Assembly (NCBI GenBank): GCA_016930275.1
Contig: JAFGHA010000051.1
Span: forward strand, 1 to 33,790
DNA length: 33,790 nt
Reading direction: 5' to 3'
DNA from: Chitinispirillaceae bacterium
Lineage (GTDB): Bacteria > Fibrobacterota > Chitinivibrionia > Chitinivibrionales > Chitinispirillaceae
Shown here: positions 23,501 to 31,900 of the stretch, one piece after another
Numbering within the stretch: position 1 is the first letter of the stretch
Layout: each line of letters begins with the position of its first letter
The notes under the pieces: model-generated
Database searches by the model: none
What the model saw: only the letters and a program-made list of their open reading frames with translations
What the model was told of the DNA's origin: nothing
Translations under genes and position numbers: made by a program

Positions 23501-26195
23501 GGAAATCGATCCGTCAACCAGTAAATTTATTACTCTGCCGTCAACAGCGCTGAATACGGTACTGACAGGATTGTTGTCAAATACCCATTATTATATCGGA
23601 GTGCAGGTATTCCGGGATGGTGTCGGATCATTCGTTCCCGCAGGTGCACAGGATCAAATCACTACTGAATCACCGTTCCAGGTCACGGTTCCGAATACCA
23701 TTAAATTGACTGAACTGACTTTCGACAGCGTCACCAATACATTTACACTGCAATGGGATATTGATACCACCGGTCTCGGACCGATTACCAGCCTCAAAAC
23801 CGGAATTCTTTACCGTGTGGGAAGTGCGCCCGGTACCGTCGGTGTAAATGATACCGATTTCAATGCCATTACATCGGACCTTCAGGCGACCGGAAACACT
23901 GCAACGATTGATCCGGGTATGCAACTGCGGTTTTCAAGTATCTATCATTTTGCGCTGCTTCTGAAGCGCAACGAAGAGGCATGGACACTTGCCACCGACA
24001 CTTCCATCGGGACAGTGACAACGACCCCTCCTTCGCATCAGGTGATTTCCTATTTTACCGATGGCAGCACTTCCATAACGGCGTTCAATGACCAGGTACG
24101 TATCGGAAAAGCCGGGAACGGCATTGTCAATGTAACCGATACGGTCAAAGTGTTCCAACCTCAAAACCCCGAAGGTTTTATCGTTGCCAGTATCGGAGTC
24201 GATTTCGCCGGTGATTTCCGGTCTGATCCGGTGGTGGTAGCTCTTACCTACGATTCGTTACTGCTGCTTGGACATTCACCGGATGAATTGCGGATGTATC
24301 AGTATAACGTTGACAGCGATGAATGGTACCTGCTGAGCGGAGATACGGTAGATCCGGTGCAGAAAACGGTTTCCTTCACCGGTCGTTTGAATGAACATCC
24401 GTTACCCTTTGTTGTGATGATCGATACGGTTGAACCGCAGGTTGCACTTCTCAGTGATCCTGCATCTTCCGTACAGCAGGGGGTTACCGTCAAAGATACT
24501 CTGGTGATCGCCGATAATGTGGCCAACAGTTCGGTGAATCTTTACTACTGGAACACTTACGAGACCGGATCCCAACCGGTTTCAACTATTCGAAGCGAAC
24601 ACAACCTCGATACGGTCATTACTTCGATACCCGGTGATTCCGTCATCAGCGACTGGGGGGTCAAGGCGAAACTGGTGATATACGACGGCAGGTTTACCAT
24701 TGAACAGGACATTTCCCGCTCGGTACTGCGATCCACTTCCGATCCGGTGGTTCTTGAAGCAGGCAAATGGACTCCGGTGATAACCACCGCCCACCTTGCC
24801 GATTCATCAATCGAAGGAGCGCTGCGGGAACTGAGTCCGACGGATCCCTGGACCTATGATTCCACTCTTTTTATCATCTACCGGTGGTACAATCTGAGCA
24901 GTCCGGCAGTGTCGCTTTCATCGTACGATACGACGAGTAAATGGATAGAGTACAGTGGTGGAACCTCGTCCCTGTTCACGATGAGCCCAGGAAAGGTGAT
25001 CTGGGTCAAGACGTTGGCCGGCGCAAGTGTGCAGAGTCTCGGTTCCGGAACAACCGTTCCACTTAAAGACGCGTATACCATTCCACTGAAGTCCAGACAA
25101 TGGAATGATGTTGCATTACCGTTTAAATTCAATATCACGATCGGTGATGTCATCACCGCAACCGATTCCCTCAATTCGATTAGGGACAGTCTGTATGTTT
25201 ATAAATGGGTAGATGACGATTCCGATGCAAAGACGCCCTTCATTACCGTTGCTAAATATCTTTCGACCGTTCCCGGACTTGATTCCCTTTCAGGTGTATT
25301 CAGCAGTACTTCGGGTGAAGACGGTGAGGGAACGTATTCAATTCTGAATTTGTCCCAACGCGATGTCGAACTCCGTATCCCACCGGTACCCGCACGATAT
25401 TCTCTCTTCAAAAAGTCCGGAACCGGAAAGAAGAAAGCAGTAGATCGATGGGATGGAAAAGGATGGAGTGTATCGCTTACAACGAAAACAGCGGGCGGAA
25501 CATGCGCACCGGTTTATTGCGGGTATATACCGGGTGATGGCGTCACCGGGTATCCGGTTTCACCCGCATTCAATAAGCAACGGGTAATCGTACTCCACCC
25601 TTCACGTGGTACAGATCACGGTCATCTGATACAGCATCGGAAAATATCCGGAGGGTTTCTTTACCGGATTGAATTTGTCAATGAGGAGAAACGTGCCGCC
25701 GATTTCAGCTGTTCCGTAACTCCGGCGACGGTACTTCCGGAAAATTATCGGATCGGTGTATATGATCCTTCAAAAAAGGCGGTTGATTTAACACCTCAGG
25801 ATATGTCGTTGTCGGTTCCCGGTGAGACACGGGCTGGACGATGGCTTTTGGTGGGAGATTCGGCATTTATAGCCGGATGGAGCAGTACATTTGCGGCATC
25901 ATTGTCATTGTTGAAGGTATTTCCCAATCCCTGCCGGGGAGAAATTTCGATCCGGTACATGCTTCCCGATGTAGATATCAGAACCTTGCAGGTAGCCATG
26001 TTTGATCAGCTGGGGCGCCGGGTCTGGTCTGAAAAAATCACTCATTCCCTGTCCAACATTGGTATAAATACGCTACGTTTCAATCCCGGTAAAGCGGCAG
26101 TCGGGGCAGGCACCTATATCCTCAGACTCACGGCAATCAAGCGGAATGGAACAGTTTACGGCCATAAACAACAACGAATTCTCGTTGTTCCGTAA
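20598..26195 (+). CDS. giant secreted beta-helix/Ig-like repeat protein with C-terminal sorting-type domain
   Basis: The 1865-residue protein has an N-terminal signal-type hydrophobic segment (LRLIIFGILFWTLPEVFPF). Residues about 34-330 form a right-handed beta-helix (FENCLIANNAF, ITNCTFDNSG, IFNCLFSGND). Four Ig-like domains follow at about 338-684, each with YxCxVxN-type ends (YYCIVSNV, YTCTVTNV, YRCIASNT, YYCIARND). Fibronectin-III-like segments occupy about 690-1130, then a long less-repetitive beta region. The C-terminal ~90 residues (KVFPNPCRGEISIRYMLP, MFDQLGRRVW, GAGTYILRL) are a FlgD-Ig/type-A-sorting-like domain. It is likely exported and surface-anchored or released, perhaps binding polysaccharide (inferred). 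The ATG at 20598 has GGGAG 10 nt upstream; the frame also opens at 20559. It is transcribed alone. Confidence 0.88.
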   Translation: MRCFSGQIRIRGVLRLIIFGILFWTLPEVFPFDVTVNSAQPTSGTNFQTFNEVLNALQGGTLSPTVDTNTVTFVGTNLDTFQLITNATPSTNQGVFLFTSQQSDPDMFPILNHTGGDWYNFLGSNNTVFERVTFTGSQQFRSGNGTKNHSFKNCVIKNYSSTAASFFLIEGDAVSTTVFENCLIANNAFSSGTIGLGTWNGIAPVITITNCTFDNSGNVFVVNSDYQGTATTIFNCLFSGNDAVNFGTGDIRPFVDYSFTQEATGTYGDSCLTGNPLYLSPSARTVPSDFVLSSESPAKNAGITTVNSITAPSTDISGAVRSDEAGKRDIGCWDISLPPAITMDLPVDTTIGAGTSLVLRIAATGTTPLSYSWWKVGGSAEISSDDSLVLDVLASDDGTRYYCIVSNVMDSVWSDTIQLHVITLPVITDHPDTLIAFIGDSVTFSVTATGNGLTYEWLHDGETPTGVVGASTAECIDTDLVVTDGGLYTCTVTNVAGSVTSTPALLTVLSPEPQITSRTPDTMLTEGDSLLLRVTATGKPEPTYSWRKAGTATVLATTDSLQLNSLVATTGDVYRCIASNTTGKDSVDITVVVNQSTEAQFTTEPRSEIIIRPGDDCLLSITATGIGPIQLTWYKNGTEASDSIGSGTSYGITGAGDADSGIYYCIARNDYGSDTAGPVVVRLNSETVYNLLDFDAELVDPTSIRILISNFTKLPASSATTPWVDSIGIWFNYVTFPAAPLSAASDSCVKFPLQQLLDASTDTFTAVITVPLSEVCPSPLYLVAAPLWKDPDSIPREITAAQRASVSMCMNDLQENLLVLDVSYTPVADSIEITISNITSIQPDSLMYLLVEYKKGTGAYTANPAVKIFKADLPENGSTVTSSIHDSAFAGIENPVSVRVRWRNLMGNFSVTVQKTLTVGKPRPVNTAELSADSSTVESVYLHWNFTQTVVIDSIRVWWSRQQLPTATEIDPSTSKFITLPSTALNTVLTGLLSNTHYYIGVQVFRDGVGSFVPAGAQDQITTESPFQVTVPNTIKLTELTFDSVTNTFTLQWDIDTTGLGPITSLKTGILYRVGSAPGTVGVNDTDFNAITSDLQATGNTATIDPGMQLRFSSIYHFALLLKRNEEAWTLATDTSIGTVTTTPPSHQVISYFTDGSTSITAFNDQVRIGKAGNGIVNVTDTVKVFQPQNPEGFIVASIGVDFAGDFRSDPVVVALTYDSLLLLGHSPDELRMYQYNVDSDEWYLLSGDTVDPVQKTVSFTGRLNEHPLPFVVMIDTVEPQVALLSDPASSVQQGVTVKDTLVIADNVANSSVNLYYWNTYETGSQPVSTIRSEHNLDTVITSIPGDSVISDWGVKAKLVIYDGRFTIEQDISRSVLRSTSDPVVLEAGKWTPVITTAHLADSSIEGALRELSPTDPWTYDSTLFIIYRWYNLSSPAVSLSSYDTTSKWIEYSGGTSSLFTMSPGKVIWVKTLAGASVQSLGSGTTVPLKDAYTIPLKSRQWNDVALPFKFNITIGDVITATDSLNSIRDSLYVYKWVDDDSDAKTPFITVAKYLSTVPGLDSLSGVFSSTSGEDGEGTYSILNLSQRDVELRIPPVPARYSLFKKSGTGKKKAVDRWDGKGWSVSLTTKTAGGTCAPVYCGYIPGDGVTGYPVSPAFNKQRVIVLHPSRGTDHGHLIQHRKISGGFLYRIEFVNEEKRAADFSCSVTPATVLPENYRIGVYDPSKKAVDLTPQDMSLSVPGETRAGRWLLVGDSAFIAGWSSTFAASLSLLKVFPNPCRGEISIRYMLPDVDIRTLQVAMFDQLGRRVWSEKITHSLSNIGINTLRFNPGKAAVGAGTYILRLTAIKRNGTVYGHKQQRILVVP

Positions 26196-26292
26196 ATCGT
26201 CCGATGAAAAACGGATCAGTTGGCAAGTGTCGGGACGGTGTTATCCATCCGGCAGAACTTCCATCTATTCAATTATTTGTTTCGCGCGGATG

Positions 26293-26622
26293 TTATTTCT
26301 TCTTGAGTATCTTTTCACGTTCGTAATGCAGGATCGGATCACATTTCCCCGGATATTTCTCGGTTACTTTGTCGGTGCACCCGCCCGGTGAAAGTTTATC
26401 ACAGCTGAGGCAGACGTTTTTATACCATTCATCGGAAATGCCGTTCGGTTTATTTCCCTGTTTTCCACCACCACTGCCGACACTGTCAAGTTTCTGTACG
26501 ATATTTTGTGCTATCTGGGCGAGCTGCTGGACCTGCGCAGGAGCGATCTGACGTGAGATTACCTGAAGATAGACACCGAGAGCCTCTTCAATCAGCCCTT
26601 TTTCTTCGTTTGTTAATGCCAT
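26293..26622 (-). CDS. small four-cysteine protein of unknown function
   Basis: The 109-residue product has a helical N-terminal half (NEEKGLIEEALGVYLQVISR, then IAPAQVQQLAQIAQNIVQKL), a Gly-rich hinge at about 48-54, and a C-terminal half with C71-x2-C74-x7-C82-x11-C94 and H99. The spacing suggests a structural zinc site or an Fe-S cluster rather than disulphides, since no signal peptide is present. TAGGAG lies 7 nt before the ATG at 26622, an excellent ribosome binding site that makes this start secure over the TTG one codon earlier. It is divergent from the tyrosine phosphatase gene and convergent with the giant secreted gene. I do not recognise the family. Confidence 0.75.
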   Translation of the reverse strand: MALTNEEKGLIEEALGVYLQVISRQIAPAQVQQLAQIAQNIVQKLDSVGSGGGKQGNKPNGISDEWYKNVCLSCDKLSPGGCTDKVTEKYPGKCDPILHYEREKILKKK

Positions 26623-26640
26623 CAATAGACTCCTATATGT

Positions 26641-26673
26641 TAGTATGGTAAAATACTATTTTTTACATACCAT
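26641..26673. promoter_or_regulatory. overlapping inverted repeats in a divergent control region
   Basis: tagtat-ggtaaa-atacta (26641-26658) is a 6-bp stem followed by TTTTTT on the plus strand. atggta (26645-26650) can instead pair with taccat (26668-26673), and the two pairings exclude each other. The element sits between the four-cysteine gene and the phosphatase gene and could be an operator or attenuator-like switch. Confidence 0.35.
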
Positions 26674-26718
26674 TTCCAGGAATAGGGAGATCTGTAGCCA
26701 GTAACCAAAGGTCCGAAC

Positions 26719-27186
26719 ATGAGTAGTATCGTTTTTATATGTAATGCGAATATGTGTCGCAGTCCGATGGCAGAAGGAATTCTTCGCGCTGAGCTCCGAA
26801 AACGTGGAATCGTAGAGAAGGTATCGTCGATGGGAATTCACGCCTTTGAAGGGAATGGTGCGACCGAGAATGCCGTCGAAGTATGCCGGGAAAACGGTAT
26901 TGACATCAGCAGCCACCGGTCACGACATCTGGTTCCCGATGAACTCAAGAACAGCCGTCTGATTCTAACGATGGAACAGGTACAGGTAGACTATGTCTCT
27001 ATTTTCTTTCCGCAGGTCGCGGACCAGACGTTCATGCTCGGTTCATGGCCTGAACAAAAATCCCGAAGAGGCACGATTAAAGATCCGGTAGGGAAATCTA
27101 TAGAAGTATACCGGAAGACCTTCTCACTTCTGCAGCGTACTATTGACCGGTTGCTACCGGAAATTTCGCAATGGACACAGCATTGA
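26719..27186 (+). CDS. low-molecular-weight protein-tyrosine phosphatase
   Basis: A 155-residue cytoplasmic phosphatase of the LMW-PTP/arsenate-reductase-like fold. The P-loop C8-N-A-N-M-C13-R14-S-P opens the protein after a single beta strand, and the DPxG general-acid loop is KDPVGKS with D122, followed by Y131. Family members dephosphorylate protein tyrosines, often BY-kinases that control exopolysaccharide export, or act in stress responses. No kinase is in this window, so the target is unknown. The P-loop has A10 where many members have Gly (CxGNxCRSP). AAAGG lies 7 nt before the ATG. Arsenate reductase activity is less likely because the characteristic later cysteines are not visible. 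Confidence 0.9.
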   Translation: MSSIVFICNANMCRSPMAEGILRAELRKRGIVEKVSSMGIHAFEGNGATENAVEVCRENGIDISSHRSRHLVPDELKNSRLILTMEQVQVDYVSIFFPQVADQTFMLGSWPEQKSRRGTIKDPVGKSIEVYRKTFSLLQRTIDRLLPEISQWTQH

Positions 27187-27210
27187 TCCACGGTGGTTCC
27201 GGTACCGATT

Positions 27211-27924
27211 TCACGCCGTCAGGTGCCATCCACCATCAATTCTGATAATCTGACCGGTACAGCTCGTGTTCGTGACGAGAAAACGGAAGGCTTCGGTAAT
27301 CGCCGCCACCGAAGATGTTTTACGAAGAGGAATATTCGCCGCAAGGTTCCTGAATGAAGCACCTTTGGTATCTTTTGAGGGGAGTACCGCACCGGGAGCA
27401 ATGGCATTGACACGGCAGTCCGGAGCGAAACGGATCGCCTGTTGCCTGGTAAGTTCCTCCAGAAACAGTTTGGACATACGGTAATTCTGCCAGGAGGTGT
27501 TCGATCGGCAGGCAAGTGCATCGGTGATATTGATGATCCATCCGTTACTTATCTGCTCCGCGAAACAGGCACCAAGCTGTGCCGGCGTAAAGAAGTGAAT
27601 TTCGAGCATCGAACGCAGATGTGTCTGATTGAAGAGATCGCCACGCGAGAAAAGCGATGCATTGTTCACCAGACCAGTCAAACGGCAGGGTAATTCCCGT
27701 ACTCTCTGAATGAGCGATTGTGGCTGTTCCGTGAGGTCCTGTTGCAGATAAAAGACTTTTCCGTTATATTCAGGGTGATGCTGAACCCATTGCCGTGCGG
27801 TCCGGTTCGAAGACCGGAAATGAAGTACCACGCTGTACCCCATGGCGAGCGAAGCCTGCGCGAAATGGAAACCGAGGCGTTTTGTACCTGCCGTAATCAG
27901 AATGGCTTTCGGTAATCGGGACAT
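27211..27924 (-). CDS. short-chain dehydrogenase/reductase, pteridine-reductase (FolM/PTR1) type
   Basis: An NAD(P)H-dependent reductase of about 237 residues. The nucleotide-binding segment is ILITAGTKRLG with LHFRSS after the second strand, close to the KRLG and HYHRS of PTR1 and typical of NADPH specificity. NNAS lies at 87-90. The catalytic Ser of ordinary SDRs is replaced by D135 in NITD. D135, Y148 and K152 keep the 13- and 4-residue spacing of Leishmania PTR1 D181-Y194-K198, so reduction of dihydropteridines (dihydromonapterin or dihydrofolate) is the likely reaction. The glycine motif reads TAGT, not TGxx, which is unusual. The ATG at 27924 was chosen because the longer frame begins with TTG. 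No Shine-Dalgarno is present, and TTCACC-17-TAATTA just upstream hints at a very short leader. Confidence 0.85.
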   Translation of the reverse strand: MSRLPKAILITAGTKRLGFHFAQASLAMGYSVVLHFRSSNRTARQWVQHHPEYNGKVFYLQQDLTEQPQSLIQRVRELPCRLTGLVNNASLFSRGDLFNQTHLRSMLEIHFFTPAQLGACFAEQISNGWIINITDALACRSNTSWQNYRMSKLFLEELTRQQAIRFAPDCRVNAIAPGAVLPSKDTKGASFRNLAANIPLRKTSSVAAITEAFRFLVTNTSCTGQIIRIDGGWHLTA

Positions 27925-27999
27925 GCAGTTAAAATAATTAACGTGGTACCGAAATGTGGTGAACAATGTGATTGACGATTTGATTATTCTCCGGAATGT

Positions 28000-28017
28000 G
28001 GGGGAGGGGGGGGGCGG
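28000..28017 (+). repeat. G-rich tract (G5-A-G9-C-GG)
   Basis: Five G, an A, nine G, a C and two G form an unusually long homopurine tract between the SDR and amidase genes. It can form G-quadruplex-like structures and a 9-G homopolymer is prone to slippage, but it is not inside any coding frame. Assembly length error is also possible. Confidence 0.6.
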
Positions 28018-28053
28018 TTTTGTGCCGGACTATTTTCGGAATAGAAAATACGG

Positions 28054-28102
28054 CTGCACCCCATTTCGTAATGGGGACCGGTGTCAGTTTCACTTGGTGC
28101 AG
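28054..28102 (+). promoter_or_regulatory. structured leader of the amidase gene
   Basis: ccccatt-tcgt-aatgggg (28059-28076) forms a 7-bp hairpin. ctgcacc (28054-28060) can pair with ggtgcag (28096-28102), enclosing the first stem and competing with it by two bases. It ends about 40 nt before the amidase ATG. No known riboswitch family is recognised. Confidence 0.35.
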
Positions 28103-28143
28103 GCAGTCACAATGTTCAGTTCCAGTGCTAACCGGGAGGAAAA

Positions 28144-28749
28144 ATGCAGTTTACTGATCTACTGCTTGAAAGCACGAATGAGACACTTTTAGGTAACCGT
28201 ATGCTTGGTGAAATCGTCCAGGCCACGGGAAGCCGGGAGTTGTGGTCCGAACGCAGTACATCCGATCCTGATGTGACGGTTATCCACTATTCCAGTGCCA
28301 TCCTCCGGTATCCCGAAGCTCCTTTTTCCCTGGAACATATTCTATCGATTTTCTGCGAGTATGGTGTCAGCAGTCATTTCTTGATTGATCGGACCGGCAT
28401 GGTGTACCGGTTGGTACCGATAGAGAAAAAAGCATGGCATTGCGGTGGCAGTATTATGCCGGAACCCGATAACCGGCAGGCGGTGAATGATTTTTCCATC
28501 GGCATTGAATTGATGGCTACCGCCCGGAGCGGTTTCACCACACGACAGTATGAGGCCCTGGCGCAACTTTGTATTGAAAACGAGCGGATTGTCGGGCACA
28601 CAATGCAGTATGTGGGTCATGATATTATTGCGGGTGAACGGGCGGTTACCCTCGGATTGCGAACCGATGTAAAAACCGATCCGGGATCTCTTTTTCAGTG
28701 GAATTTGTTTTACGGGATGCTTTCATCCCGTCGTTCGGCAGCCTCATGA
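28144..28749 (+). CDS. N-acetylmuramoyl-L-alanine amidase (Amidase_2/AmpD type)
   Basis: A zinc amidase that cuts the bond between muramic acid and the stem peptide of peptidoglycan or its fragments. The 201-residue product shows VIHYSS (H48), SSHFLIDRTGMVYRLVP, KAWHCGGS (H99), NDFSIGIELMA and a C-terminal VGHDIIAGERAVTLGLRTDV with KTDPG. H48, H159 and D179 are the expected zinc ligands (AmpD His34, His154, Asp164). There is no signal peptide, so a cytoplasmic, AmpD-like muropeptide-recycling role is favoured over wall lysis; a leaderless phage-type lysin is an alternative, but no phage genes are nearby. GGGAGG lies 5 nt before the ATG. Confidence 0.92.
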   Translation: MQFTDLLLESTNETLLGNRMLGEIVQATGSRELWSERSTSDPDVTVIHYSSAILRYPEAPFSLEHILSIFCEYGVSSHFLIDRTGMVYRLVPIEKKAWHCGGSIMPEPDNRQAVNDFSIGIELMATARSGFTTRQYEALAQLCIENERIVGHTMQYVGHDIIAGERAVTLGLRTDVKTDPGSLFQWNLFYGMLSSRRSAAS

Positions 28750-28922
28750 TGATTTGCGAATGGCGCAGCGAATTACCATATTTACTAGCAGATTTCTTAC
28801 TACACTTGTGACCGGCACAGGTAAACCCGATGCGACCGTTCGAGCATGTGTCTTTTTCCGCAGACAGTATTCCAGTTATACAACCTATATTTCATTTTGA
28901 AAGTTGAAGAGAGGGCATTTAC

Positions 28923-31900
28923 ATGGTTTTATCACGATCCGTATCAATACCGTTGGTTCTCGTCATATTAATTCTGACGGCAGCGGCTCCCGAAATTGCG
29001 GCTGATGCAACGTTTGATAAATTGCTATCCGAAAAAAAATACCAGGAGGCTATTGATTTCGCTGATCAGAAATTATCCACGACCGATCGTGATGCCCTGA
29101 CATGGATTAAAATAGGTGAAGCGAATAACGCTCTTGGGATGCCGGAGAAAGCCCTGGCCTGTTTTCTGGTTTCCTGGAGGATGAATCCCAACGATTACAA
29201 CGCACTCCTCGGCGCCGCCCGCGCCTATAATGTTATGAAGCAATCGGAAAATGCCATGGAAATGGCACAGAAAGCATTGGCCATAAAATTTACCGCAGAA
29301 GCAAGCTGGGAATATGCACAGGCATGCATTGCTATCGGGAGACCGTCGGAAGCGAAAAAAGCCATGGAGAAGGTACTTGAGAGTGATTCTTCCAATGTCA
29401 TCGCCGCCCGTGAACTGGCGAACATTTATTTCAGTGAGGGAGCATGGTCTTCCGCCGTTCCTTTACTCAAGCGCGGTTTTTCCAAAAATGCTTCCGGGGA
29501 ACTCGCTTTCCAGATAGGTAAAGCTTATGCGGAGCTCGGTGTCGGCGACTCTGCGCTATCCTACCTGAAAAAGGCAGTTCAAAAAAACGGACCGGTTATT
29601 CCCTCCCGCATGATGCTTGCACGTGCCTGGTTCACAAAAAAGAACTATGCCGAATGTGCGAAGGAATACCGTGGAGTCCCAGCCGACAGTATGAAAGGAC
29701 GTGACTGGTATGAATACGGTATCGCGCTCGAAAAAACACAGGGCATCATTACGGCGACGGAATATTATCAGAAAGCGGTCGACGGATTCGGTAGGTCGTC
29801 TACAACTCCCGAAGCGCTTCTCGCCAGAGAAAAGTTGTCCCGAGCGTACCTGCAAAAGAGAGCATTCAACGATGCCATAGGGCATTTCAAGGTGATAATT
29901 GCTGCAGATCCAAAAGGAAAGACCGTCTCCGACGGTTATTTTCTCCTGGCCGAAGCTTATATGGGAATCAAAGATACGAAAAGCGCAATTTCCAGTCTCG
30001 AAAAAGCGATCAACGTAAATTCGCGGAATGTGGAAGCGTATGCACGACTTGCGGATCTGTATCAGAGTACCGGAGACAGTGAAAAGGCGAAGAAAACATT
30101 CGAAGTGCTCATGGGGTTGAGCCCCGATGATCCGAAAATATACCTTGCTCTGGGTAAGTATAATCTCAAAAGCCGTCGTTACGATGAGGCTCTCAGGCAG
30201 TTCGAAAAAAGCAGCAAACTCAAGAACAGTGCCGCTGCACATGAAGGATACGCTCAGGCCGCCTTTGAGCTGAAAAAGTACGATCTGGCCAGGGATGCCG
30301 CTCAGGCTGCACTGACAATCGATAAGCAGGCCCGTGATGCACGAATGGTACTGGCTCTGGTACATATGAACAATGGCAATTTTTCCGGTGCGAAAGATCA
30401 GTTCGAATCGCTCTTAAAGAGTGATCCCGACAATGCTACACTGCTTGAACATCTGGCGAACTGTTACGGAGAGTTGAAGCTAACCGACAAGCTGGTGACG
30501 ATTGACAGAAAAATAGCTGCGATGAACAATGCCAACACTGCTTCACGAATGCGGCTGGCGAGATATTACGCGGCAAACGGCAATACCGCCGAAGCATTGC
30601 GGTATTACCGGGAGCTGTATTTTCTGCTCCCGAAGGATACCGCGGTACTCCGACCGCTTTCTTTTCTGGCGAAAAAGAACGGATTGACCGTTGAGGCAGT
30701 GAAATACACCCAACAGTATCTTACAGTCAATCCGAACGATGCCGAGGCTCACCGCGACCTGGGTGATCTCTACTATGAACAGAAAAACCTCGATGGTGCA
30801 CTTGCCGAGTACCGTACGGCACTCAAACTTGATCCGTCAATTACCGGTTTCCATAAACGGTATGCGGAAATCGTCATGGCCAAAGGTCAGCAGGAGGAGG
30901 TTATCAAGGCGCTTGCCGGAGTGATCAAATCCGGATCGGCCGATGTGAGTACCTACATGACGCTGGGACTCATCTACCAGAAAAAGAAAAAATACATTGA
31001 TGCTGTCGAGGCGTATCAGAAGGCGCTGCAGCTGGAACCGTCAAATTTCGACGCACTCGTGGCTCTGGGATCCTGTCAGGCGGTAACAGGTGATATCAGT
31101 AATGCGATCGTATCGTATGAACAGGCGGTCATGATGAATACACAGGCGGTCGATGAATTCAAGGAACTGGGCGATCTTTACGCGAAAGAACAGCGTGATG
31201 ACGAAGCGTTCAAAAAATACCGGGAGTATCTTGATAAAAAGCCGGAGGACGAAGCGCTTGCCGAAAAAGTTGGGTCATACCTTTTTGTACAGGGTGATAC
31301 CGCCGATGCCTTCAAATATTTCCAGATTGCCAAAAAGCAGTTGTCACCAGAGAATACGGTTCGTTATGCGACCGTTTGCCTGAATATGGATAAGAGCGGC
31401 GAAGCCCTCGGCGTATTGCTGCCGCTCAAGGCGAATAAAAAGGTCGGTACCGGTACCGCGCTTCAACGAACGGTGCATCTGATGGTCGCTCAGGCTTTCG
31501 AGAAAGATAAGGATACGCTCGCGGCGGCACGGACCTATGGAGAATATTTCGCCCTGAAAGGGGTAAACGATCCTGATGCCGCGTTCAGACAGGCGTTACT
31601 GCTTGAAAAAAAAGATCCGATACAGGCCCGGAAAATCTATGAGCAGAATTGCAAACGGTATCCTGCCGACTATCGCAATTTTCTGCATCTCGGTCTGCTG
31701 TACTCCGAACAGAAGTTACTTCTTTCACAGGCGATACCGCTATTCAAACGGGTAACGGAGCTTGCTGATTCAATCCCGTCGGTTTGGCTGGAATTAGGAA
31801 AAATCTATGCAAAGACCGGGGACGAGGACGAGGAACTGCGGGCATATCAGCGTTACGTGGAGACTGATCCGCAGAATGTGGATGCCAACCAGCGTATCGG

